In this document: positions 57,096 to 64,000 of the stretch, in pieces | Layout of the letters: every line of letters begins with the position of its first letter | Position numbering within the stretch: position 1 is the first letter of the stretch | NCBI RefSeq assembly: GCF_000719135.1 | Contig: NZ_JOEK01000002.1 | Location: 124,001-188,000 of the forward strand | Direction of reading: 5' to 3' | Source of the DNA: Streptomyces avicenniae | Lineage (GTDB): Bacteria > Actinomycetota > Actinomycetes > Streptomycetales > Streptomycetaceae | DNA length: 64,000 nucleotides | The notes under the pieces: generated by a model | What the model was told of the DNA's origin: nothing | Seen by the model: only the letters and a program-made list of their open reading frames with translations | Databases searched by the model: none | Made by a program: the position numbers and the translations under genes

Positions 57096-57791
57096 ATGAG
57101 CACTTGGGAAGAGGTGACGGGCGGCGTGATCCGCCGCCGCCTGCCGGGCTGGGACGAAACGGTCGGCGCGGTCGCGGGTGACGGCGGTCTCCTGCTCGTG
57201 GACACGGGCCCCTCGCCCGCCGTCGCGGAGGAGGTCGGGCGGGAGGCGGGCGCGCTGCTGGGCGCGCCGGTGACCTGGCTGGTCGTGACGCATCCGCACT
57301 TCGACCACCTGCTGGGCGCGGGCGCGTTCCCGGGAGCGGCGGCGTACGGGCCACGGCACGACGGGCGGGAGGCGGCGCAGGACGCCGTGCACCAGGGGCT
57401 GCCGCCCGCCGAGGCGGAACAGGGCGCGGCGCTGCTGCCCGGCGTGCGCTGGCACGTGCTGGACGGCACGGACGTGGAGCTGGACCTCGGCGGCGGGCGG
57501 CGCGTGCTGCTCGTGGACCTCGGGGCGGCGCACTCGTCGCACGACGTCGCCGTCGTCGTGCCTGGCCCCGTGCCCGTGGTGTTCTGCGGCGACCTGGTGG
57601 AGGAGTCGGGCGAGCCCCAGGCGGGACCTGACGCGCGGCCCGCGCGCTGGCCCACCGCCCTGGACCGGCTGCTGGAGCTGGGCGGGCCCGACGCCGTCTA
57701 CGTCCCCGGCCACGGCGCGCTGGTGGACGCGGCCTTCGTCCGGGCCCAGCGCGACGCGCTGCACGCGCGGTTCGGGGCGTCGGCGGACTGA
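57096..57791 (+). CDS. Metallo-beta-lactamase-fold hydrolase
   Basis: 231-residue cytosolic protein. Motifs: LLLVDTGPSPA, the zinc motif VVTHPHFDHLLGAGAFPG (HxHxDH), AAHSSHDVAVVVPGPV, VFCGDLVEE and VYVPGHGALVD. A class B lactamase is unlikely as there is no signal peptide; thioesterase- or glyoxalase II-like hydrolysis is more probable. No clear Shine-Dalgarno sequence; TAACGT just upstream may be a -10 box. Divergent from hrcA. Confidence 0.87.
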   Translation: MSTWEEVTGGVIRRRLPGWDETVGAVAGDGGLLLVDTGPSPAVAEEVGREAGALLGAPVTWLVVTHPHFDHLLGAGAFPGAAAYGPRHDGREAAQDAVHQGLPPAEAEQGAALLPGVRWHVLDGTDVELDLGGGRRVLLVDLGAAHSSHDVAVVVPGPVPVVFCGDLVEESGEPQAGPDARPARWPTALDRLLELGGPDAVYVPGHGALVDAAFVRAQRDALHARFGASAD

Positions 57792-57826
57792 CCCCGCGCG
57801 CCGGGGCCGCGTGATCGAATGAGGCC

Positions 57827-58669
57827 ATGCGCAGCCGAGAGTACGGACCCGACCTGACGCCGCCCTGGAAGCGGAGCGCGCCGGCCCCCGAGGTGCCCGC
57901 CGACGACGGGCTCGTGGTCGAGGAGGCCGTGACGGGCTTCTGCGGCGCCGTCGTCCGCTGCGAGCGGACGGCGCAGGGGCCCACCGTCACGCTGGAGGAC
58001 CGTTTCGGCGCGCTGCGGGTCTTCCCGCTGGAGCCGCGCGGCTTCCTCATCGACGGCCGCCCCGTGACGCTGACCCGGCCCACGCGCCGCGCCCCGGCGG
58101 CCCCGGCGGGTCAGGGGCGCACCGCCTCCGGCTCCGTGGCCGTCCCGGGGGCGCGCGCCCGCGTGGCCCGCGCGGGGCGGATCTACGTGGAGGGGCGGCA
58201 CGACGCCGAGCTGGTCGAGAAGGTCTGGGGCGACGACCTGCGGATCGAGGGCGTCGTCGTGGAGTACCTGGAGGGCGTGGACGACCTGCCCGCCGTCGTC
58301 GCGGAGTTCGCGCCGGGGCCCGACGCGCGGCTCGGCGTGCTGGTGGACCACCTGGTGCCCGGGTCGAAGGAGTCCAGGATCGCCGCGTCGGTGACCGGCG
58401 CGCACGTCCTCGTGGTCGGGCATCCGTTCATCGACGTCTGGGCGGCGGTCAAACCCGCGTCCGTCGGCATCGCCGCCTGGCCTGACGTGCCGCGCGGGCA
58501 GGACTGGAAGACGGGCGTCTGCCGCCGCCTCGGCTGGCCGGAGAACACGGGCGCGGCCTGGCAGCGCATCCTCGGGAGCGTCCGCAGCTACCGCGACCTG
58601 GACCCGGCGCTGCTCGGCCCCGTCGAGCACCTCATCGACCACGTGACGGTCGGCGGGCCGAACGGCTGA
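57827..58669 (+). CDS. DUF3097 family protein
   Basis: 280-residue actinobacterial protein of unknown function. N-terminal part begins MRSREYGPDLTPPWKR, then a small beta domain (GLVVEEAVTGFCGAVVRCER). The C-terminal half has GRIYVEGRHDAELVEKVWGD and LGVLVDHLVPGSKESRIA, which resemble the Glu and Asp strands of a Toprim domain. A TALTRPTRR-like Ala/Pro linker joins the halves. Sits 35 bases after the lactamase-fold gene and 37 before hemW. A nucleic-acid role is a guess from the Toprim-like motifs. Confidence 0.82.
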   Translation: MRSREYGPDLTPPWKRSAPAPEVPADDGLVVEEAVTGFCGAVVRCERTAQGPTVTLEDRFGALRVFPLEPRGFLIDGRPVTLTRPTRRAPAAPAGQGRTASGSVAVPGARARVARAGRIYVEGRHDAELVEKVWGDDLRIEGVVVEYLEGVDDLPAVVAEFAPGPDARLGVLVDHLVPGSKESRIAASVTGAHVLVVGHPFIDVWAAVKPASVGIAAWPDVPRGQDWKTGVCRRLGWPENTGAAWQRILGSVRSYRDLDPALLGPVEHLIDHVTVGGPNG

Positions 58670-58706
58670 CCGCGGCGGCCACCGGCGCTGAGGGACAATC
58701 GACCCC

Positions 58707-59939
58707 ATGCCCTCCACCCTCCCCGACGGCGAGCCGGTCCCCGAGGACGGCGCCCTCCCCGCGTCGGCGACGGCCGGTGCCGCGAGCCGCCCCCTGGCGT
58801 TCTACCTGCACGTCCCGTACTGCGCGACGCGCTGCGGCTACTGCGACTTCAACACCTACACGGCCGGTGAGCTGCGCGGCTCCGGCGGCGCCCTCGCGTC
58901 GCGCGAGAACTACGCGGACGTCCTGACCGAGGAGATCAGGCTGGCGCGCAAGGTCCTCGGGGACGACCCGCGCGAGGTGTCCACGGTCTTCGTCGGCGGC
59001 GGCACCCCGACGCTGCTGCCGCCGGGCGACCTCGGGCGGATGCTGGCGGCCGTGCGCGACGAGTTCGGCCTCGCCGCCGACGCCGAGGTGACGACGGAGG
59101 CGAACCCCGACTCGGTGGACGCCGCCTCGCTCGCCGCGCTGCGCGAGTCGGGGTTCACGCGCGTCTCGTTCGGCATGCAGAGCGCCAGGCCGCACGTCCT
59201 CGCCGTCCTGGAGCGCACGCACACCCCCGGCAGCCCCGAGCGGCGCGTCGCCGAGGCGCGCGCGGCCGGGTTCGACCACGTCAGCCTCGACCTGATCTAC
59301 GGCACCCCCGGCGAGACGGACGACGACTGGCGCGCCTCGCTGGACGCCGCGCTGTCGGCCGGGCCCGACCACGTCTCGGCGTACTCCCTGATCGTCGAGG
59401 ACGGCACCCGCCTCGCCGGGCGCGTGCGGCGCGGCGAGGTGCCGATGACCGACGACGACGTGCACGCCGACCGGTACCTGATCGCGGAGGAGACGCTGAC
59501 GGCGGCCGGGCTCGGCTGGTACGAGATCTCGAACTGGGCCGCGTCCCCCGCCGACCGCTGCCGCCACAACGAGCTGTACTGGACGGGCGCCGACTGGTGG
59601 GGCGCAGGTCCCGGCGCGCACAGCCACGTCGGCGGCGTCCGCTGGTGGAACGTGAAGCACCCCGGCGCGTACGCGCAGGCCCTCGCCGAGGGACGCTCGC
59701 CGGGGGCGGGGCGCGAGCTGCTGGCGGACGAGGACCGGCGCGTGGAGCGCGTCCTGCTGGAGCTGCGGCTGCGCGAGGGCGTGCCCCTGTCCGTCCTCGC
59801 CCCGGCGGGGCGCGCCGCCGCCGACGAGGCGCTGCGCTCGGGGCTGCTGCGGCCGGACGCGTACGCCGCGGGCCGCGCGGCCCTGACACTGCGCGGACGG
59901 CTGCTGGCGGACGCGGTGACGCGGGACCTGGTGGACTGA
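58707..59939 (+). CDS. hemW: HemW heme chaperone (radical SAM)
   Basis: 410-residue radical SAM protein of the HemN/HemW family. Cluster motif YCATRCGYCDFNTY; SAM-binding FVGGGTPTLLPP; RVSFGMQSARPHVL; SLDLIYGTPGETDDDW; C-terminal HemN-type domain (RCRHNELYWTGADWWGAGPG). Formerly annotated as coproporphyrinogen oxidase, but the context and length suit HemW, which delivers heme. In many bacteria it lies near hrcA and lepA, as here. Confidence 0.92.
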   Translation: MPSTLPDGEPVPEDGALPASATAGAASRPLAFYLHVPYCATRCGYCDFNTYTAGELRGSGGALASRENYADVLTEEIRLARKVLGDDPREVSTVFVGGGTPTLLPPGDLGRMLAAVRDEFGLAADAEVTTEANPDSVDAASLAALRESGFTRVSFGMQSARPHVLAVLERTHTPGSPERRVAEARAAGFDHVSLDLIYGTPGETDDDWRASLDAALSAGPDHVSAYSLIVEDGTRLAGRVRRGEVPMTDDDVHADRYLIAEETLTAAGLGWYEISNWAASPADRCRHNELYWTGADWWGAGPGAHSHVGGVRWWNVKHPGAYAQALAEGRSPGAGRELLADEDRRVERVLLELRLREGVPLSVLAPAGRAAADEALRSGLLRPDAYAAGRAALTLRGRLLADAVTRDLVD

Positions 59940-59975
59940 GCCAGAGCCTCAGCCGCCCAGCCCCGCGTCACCCCG

Positions 59976-61853
59976 TCAGGCGTCCGGGTACATCTCCTCG
60001 ACGAGGGAGTGGAACTCGCGCTCCACGACCGGGCGCTTCAGCTTCAGGCTCGGCGTGAGGTCGCCGTGCTCGACGTCCAGCTCGCGCGGCAGCAGCCGGA
60101 AGCGCTTGACCGTCTGCCAGCGCTGGAGGCCCGCGTTCAGCTCCTGGAGGTAGCCGTCCACCAGGGCGACGGTGCGCTCGTCGGCGACGATCTGCGCGTA
60201 GTCGCCCGGCACGCCGTTGTCCTTCGCCCAGGCCAGCAGCGACACCTCGTCCAGCGCGATGAGGGCCGAGCAGAACTTGCGGCCGTGGCCGACGACCATC
60301 ATCGCCGAGACGTAGGGACACACCGCCTTGAAGCGGCCCTCGATCTCGGTCGGCGCGACGTACTTGCCGCCCGAGGTCTTGAAGAGGTCCTTCTTGCGGT
60401 CGGTGATCCGCAGGTAGCCGTCGTCGGACAGCTCGCCGATGTCGCCGGTGCGGAACCAGCCGTCGGCGTCCAGCACCTCGGCCGTCTGCTCGGGCATGCC
60501 GTGGTAGCCCTGCATGATGCCGGGGCCGCGCAGCAGCAGCTCGCCGTCCTCCGCGACCTTCGCCTCAAGCCCGGGGAAGGGCTTGCCGACGGTGCCGACG
60601 CGGTTGGCGGTCAGCGGGTTCAGGAAGCTGGCGGCGGCCGTCTCGGTGAGGCCGTAGCCCTCCAGGACGGGGATGCCCGCGCCGTTGAAGAAGTGCCCGA
60701 TCTCCGGGGTGAGGGCGGCCGACCCCGAGACGCAGGCGCGCATCCGGCCGCCGAACGCCTCGCGCAGCTTCGTGTAGACGAGCCGGTCGGCGAGCGCGTG
60801 CTTGACGCGCAGCCCCGCGGGGACGGACGCGCGGCCCGTGCGGCGGAAGGTGTCCTGCGAGACGCGGGAGTACTCCTTGGCCGTCGCAGAGGCCCAGTCG
60901 AAGATCCGGCCGCGCGCCCCGCCACCGGCGTGGGCGCGCATGGCGGCGCCGTTGTGGACCTTCTCGAAGATCCGCGGCACACCGCACATCACGGTCGGCC
61001 TGACGGCCGGGAGGTTCGCGACGATCTCGTCCACGCGGCCGTCCACGACCATGACGTGGCCGATCTTGATGTGCGCGGACAGCAGCACCTTGCCGAAGAC
61101 GTGCGCGAGCGGCAGCCACAGGTACTGCACGTCGTCGGGGCGCAGCAGGTCGATGGCCTCGATGGTGTGGCCCATGTACGACCAGGTGTCCTGGCTCAGC
61201 CGCACGCCCTTGGGCCGCCCGGTCGTGCCCGAGGTGTAGATCAGCGTGGCGAGCTGTCCCGGGAGCAGCGCGCCGACGGTGTCCTGGACGCAGTCGGGCT
61301 TGCGCTCCAGGTAGGCGGCGCCGCGCTCGGCGAGGTCGGCGAGGGAGAGGACCCAGCCCTCCGGGTCGCCCTCGGCCGGAACGGCGTCGGCCGCCTCGAT
61401 GACGACGACGTGCGCGAGGTCGGGCAGGTCGGCGCGGCGCTCCCGCACCTTGGCGAGCTGCGCGGCGTCCTCGGCGATCAGCACCCTGCTGCCCGAGTCG
61501 GCGAGGATGTACGCCGTCTCGTCGGCGTTGGTCTGCGCGTAGACCGTGGTCGTGGCGGCGCCCGCGCACATGATGCCGAGGTCGGCCAGGATCCAGTCCA
61601 CGCGCGTCGCCGAGGCGACGGCCACGCGCTCCTGCGGCCGTACGCCCAGGTCCATCAGACCGGCGGCGATCGCGAAGACACGGGCCGCCGTCTCGGCCCA
61701 GGTGTAGCCCTCCCAGCCGCCGGTGCCGTCGGCCTGCGGGGGCACCGGGTAGCGCAGCGCCTCACGGTCGGGGGTCGCGGCGACGCGCTCCAGGAAGAGA
61801 TGCGCCACGGATGGCGGGCGGTTCTGGGTCAGCTGCTGCTGCCTGTCGGTCAC
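59976..61853 (-). CDS. Long-chain fatty acid-CoA ligase (FadD15-like)
   Basis: Activates fatty acids to acyl-CoA with ATP. 625 residues of the ANL superfamily. P-loop ATLIYTSGTTGRPKGVRLSQ; A5 motif EGYGLTETAAAS; A7 WFRTGDIGELSDDGYLRITD; A8 RKKDLFKTSGGKYVAPTEIE, which covers the hinge. GGAGGAAG precedes the GTG start. Resembles the membrane-associated eukaryote-like long-chain group. Converges with hemW; no strong hairpin lies in the 36-base gap. Confidence 0.93.
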   Translation of the reverse strand: MTDRQQQLTQNRPPSVAHLFLERVAATPDREALRYPVPPQADGTGGWEGYTWAETAARVFAIAAGLMDLGVRPQERVAVASATRVDWILADLGIMCAGAATTTVYAQTNADETAYILADSGSRVLIAEDAAQLAKVRERRADLPDLAHVVVIEAADAVPAEGDPEGWVLSLADLAERGAAYLERKPDCVQDTVGALLPGQLATLIYTSGTTGRPKGVRLSQDTWSYMGHTIEAIDLLRPDDVQYLWLPLAHVFGKVLLSAHIKIGHVMVVDGRVDEIVANLPAVRPTVMCGVPRIFEKVHNGAAMRAHAGGGARGRIFDWASATAKEYSRVSQDTFRRTGRASVPAGLRVKHALADRLVYTKLREAFGGRMRACVSGSAALTPEIGHFFNGAGIPVLEGYGLTETAAASFLNPLTANRVGTVGKPFPGLEAKVAEDGELLLRGPGIMQGYHGMPEQTAEVLDADGWFRTGDIGELSDDGYLRITDRKKDLFKTSGGKYVAPTEIEGRFKAVCPYVSAMMVVGHGRKFCSALIALDEVSLLAWAKDNGVPGDYAQIVADERTVALVDGYLQELNAGLQRWQTVKRFRLLPRELDVEHGDLTPSLKLKRPVVEREFHSLVEEMYPDA

Positions 61854-61950
61854 GACTTCCTCCGGGTGCCGCGCTGCAACGGGGGTGACTAATCGGTAAC
61901 TTCCGGGTGGCGCTCAGACTAGAGGCCACGGCCCCCGCGCGTAAGGGGTG

Positions 61951-63810
61951 TCATTTCTTGTTCTTCCCCTCGGCGCTCTCGGAATCCGACGACAGGGCGA
62001 CGATGAAGGCTTCCTGCGGCACCTCGACGCGCCCCACCATCTTCATCCGCTTCTTGCCCTCCTTCTGCTTCTCCAGCAGCTTGCGCTTACGGGAGATGTC
62101 GCCGCCGTAGCACTTGGACAGGACGTCCTTGCGCATGGCGCGGACCGTCTCGCGGGCGATCACGCGGGAGCCGATGGCGGCCTGGATCGGGACCTCGAAC
62201 TGCTGCCGCGGGATGAGTTCGCGCAGCTTCGCGGCCATCCGCACGCCGTACGCGTACGCCTTGTCCTTGTGGACGATGGCGGAGAAGGCGTCCACCTTGT
62301 CGCCGTGCAGCAGGATGTCCACCTTGACGAGGGCGGCGGCCTGCTCGCCGATGGGCTCGTAGTCGAGCGAGGCGTAGCCGCGGGTCTTGGACTTCAGGGC
62401 GTCGAAGAAGTCGAAGACGATCTCGGCCAGCGGCAGCGTGTAGCGCAGTTCGACGCGGTCCTCGGACAGGTAGTCCATGCCCTTCATGGTGCCGCGCCTG
62501 GTCTGGCACAGCTCCATGATCGCGCCGATGTACTCGCTGGGCGCGATCAGCGTCGCGCGGACGACGGGCTCGCTGACCTCGGCGATCTTCCCGCCGGGGT
62601 ACTCGCTCGGGTTGGTGACCGTGTGCTCGCTGCCGTCCTCCATGGTGACCTGGTAGACCACGTTGGGGGCGGTGGCGATCAGGTCGAGGTTGAACTCGCG
62701 CTCCAGGCGCTCCCGGATGACCTCCAGGTGCAGCAGGCCGAGGAAGCCGACGCGGAAGCCGAAGCCGAGGGCGGCGGACGTCTCGGGCTCGTAGACGAGC
62801 GCGGCGTCGTTGAGCTGGAGCTTCTCCAGGGCGTCGCGCAGGTTCGGGTAGTCGGAGCCGTCGATGGGGTACAGGCCCGAGAACACCATGGGGCGCGGGT
62901 CCTTGTAGCCGCCGAGCGCCTCGGTGGCGCCGCCGCGCTGCCGCGTGATCGTGTCGCCGACCTTGGACTGGCGCACGTCCTTGACGCCGGTGATCAGGTA
63001 GCCGACCTCGCCGACCGCGAGGCCGTCGGCCGCGGTCATCTCGGGCGAGGTGACGCCGATCTCCAGCAGTTCGTGCGTGGCGCCGGAGGACATCATCTGG
63101 ATGCGCTCGCGCCTGCCGAGGGAGCCGTCCACGACCTTCACGTAGGTGACGACGCCGCGGTAGGCGTCGTAGACCGAGTCGAAGATCATCGCGCGGGCGG
63201 GCGCGTCCGGGTCGCCCACCGGGGCGGGGACCTGCCGGACGACCTCGTCGAGCAGCGCCTCGACGCCCTCGCCGGTCTTCGCCGAGACGCGCAGGACGTC
63301 CTCGGGCTCGCAGCCGATGAGGTGCGCGAGTTCGGCGGCGAACTTGTCGGGCTGGGCGGCGGGGAGGTCGATCTTGTTGAGGACCGGGATGATCGTGAGG
63401 TCGTTCTCCATCGCCAGGTAGAGGTTGGCGAGGGTCTGGGCCTCGATGCCCTGGGCGGCGTCCACGAGCAGGACGCAGCCCTCGCAGGCCGCGAGGGAAC
63501 GGGACACCTCGTAGGTGAAGTCCACGTGCCCCGGGGTGTCGATCATGTTCAGCACGTGCGCCGCGCCGTGGGCCTGCCACGGCATGCGGACCGCCTGCGA
63601 CTTGATCGTGATGCCACGTTCACGCTCGATGTCCATGCGGTCGAGGTACTGCGCGCGCATCTGGCGCTGATCGACGATCCCGGTGAGCTGGAGCATCCGG
63701 TCGGCAAGCGTGGACTTGCCGTGGTCGATGTGCGCGATGATGCAGAAGTTGCGGATCAGAGCCGGGTCGGTACGGCTGGGCTCCGGCGCGTTCGAAGTGA
63801 TCGCGGGCAC
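61951..63810 (-). CDS. lepA: LepA / elongation factor 4
   Basis: Translational GTPase of 619 residues acting on ribosome biogenesis or back-translocation. G1 [10 protein letters not shown]2 [11 protein letters not shown]3 DTPGHVDF, G4 NKID, G5 SAKTG. LepA-specific C-terminal domain: [20 protein letters not shown] (family hallmark). The GTG follows AGGA. A Lys/Ser-rich tail ends the protein. In actinomycetes rpsT is usually divergent upstream, which fits the right edge of the window. Confidence 0.97.
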   Translation of the reverse strand: MPAITSNAPEPSRTDPALIRNFCIIAHIDHGKSTLADRMLQLTGIVDQRQMRAQYLDRMDIERERGITIKSQAVRMPWQAHGAAHVLNMIDTPGHVDFTYEVSRSLAACEGCVLLVDAAQGIEAQTLANLYLAMENDLTIIPVLNKIDLPAAQPDKFAAELAHLIGCEPEDVLRVSAKTGEGVEALLDEVVRQVPAPVGDPDAPARAMIFDSVYDAYRGVVTYVKVVDGSLGRRERIQMMSSGATHELLEIGVTSPEMTAADGLAVGEVGYLITGVKDVRQSKVGDTITRQRGGATEALGGYKDPRPMVFSGLYPIDGSDYPNLRDALEKLQLNDAALVYEPETSAALGFGFRVGFLGLLHLEVIRERLEREFNLDLIATAPNVVYQVTMEDGSEHTVTNPSEYPGGKIAEVSEPVVRATLIAPSEYIGAIMELCQTRRGTMKGMDYLSEDRVELRYTLPLAEIVFDFFDALKSKTRGYASLDYEPIGEQAAALVKVDILLHGDKVDAFSAIVHKDKAYAYGVRMAAKLRELIPRQQFEVPIQAAIGSRVIARETVRAMRKDVLSKCYGGDISRKRKLLEKQKEGKKRMKMVGRVEVPQEAFIVALSSDSESAEGKNKK

Positions 63811-64000
63811 GCGGGGTCCTGTCGGTCATGGCTGGGGAAGAATGGATGGACCCCATGCTCCCACGCGCCCGCCGCGGTTGCGGATTCGGAGCCGGTGAGG
63901 GCCGCTGGTAGGCTGGCGGTCCGTGCCCGCGCGCCGGTTCACCGGCCGCGTGCACACGGTGACCTGGCGGTGACACCAGGCGGTCGGTATCGACATGCAT
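63811..64000 (+). promoter_or_regulatory. Divergent leader region at the right edge, probably for rpsT
   Basis: No coding start for ribosomal protein S20 is inside the window, but the region looks like its promoter and leader. TAGGCT at 63909-63914 could be a rightward -10, and CCTGG/CCAGG near 63962-63978 can form a small hairpin in the leader. The identity of the downstream gene is inferred from conserved gene order only. Confidence 0.35.

Overview
The window reads as Streptomyces (or a very close actinomycete). GC is very high, third codon positions are almost all G or C, and GTG starts are common. Several genes look leaderless, and the gene families are streptomycete ones: GlgE maltosyltransferase, IcmA, CslA/GlxA, BTAD regulator, DUF6230/DUF6114, DUF3097, DUF3817. 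I find no rRNA, tRNA, CRISPR array, insertion sequence, phage gene or attachment site. The window cuts one gene at the left edge and stops just before the gene divergent from lepA at the right edge.

Left part (0-35 kb), mainly carbon metabolism. A truncated oligopeptide-type binding lipoprotein is followed by the alpha-glucan block glgE-treS-pep2-glgB. TreS makes maltose from trehalose, Pep2 phosphorylates it, GlgE polymerises the maltose 1-phosphate and GlgB branches the glucan. Next come an amidohydrolase, a PLP dehydratase, two small VOC proteins around a TetR regulator, and a large BTAD/NB-ARC regulator facing a DrrAB-type exporter. A central-carbon block follows: pfkA, divergent pta-ackA, then pyk. 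An AraC/GlxA-type regulator faces a cupin. A translationally coupled gvpO-gvpF pair stands alone with no gvpA in view. A three-gene set (DUF6230, DUF6114, acidic secreted protein) comes next, then a thioredoxin-TPR protein, icmA, a DUF3817 membrane protein and a MarR regulator.

Middle part (35-46 kb), cell envelope. murJ, an ECF sigma factor and a single-pass membrane protein that may be its partner lie in one tight set, divergent from a FemX-like peptidoglycan bridge enzyme. The cslA-glxA pair (tip glycan synthase and radical copper oxidase) converges on a GH6 cellulase lipoprotein. A second DUF3817/MarR module follows.

Right part (46-64 kb). A phosphotransferase overlaps a chloramphenicol-type exporter. 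Then come a tricorn protease homologue, a TetR/DHA2-MFS pair with a striking double operator, the heat-shock set hrcA-dnaJ-rsmE behind a CIRCE element, a metallo-beta-lactamase-fold protein, DUF3097, hemW, a fatty acyl-CoA ligase and lepA.

The most useful leads are the orphan gas-vesicle pair, the DUF6230/DUF6114/secreted operon with its structured upstream region, the murJ-sigma-membrane protein unit, the two DUF3817/MarR modules, and several exact palindromes that look like operators or bidirectional terminators. Functions come from reading the translations and recalling family motifs; nothing was searched against a database.
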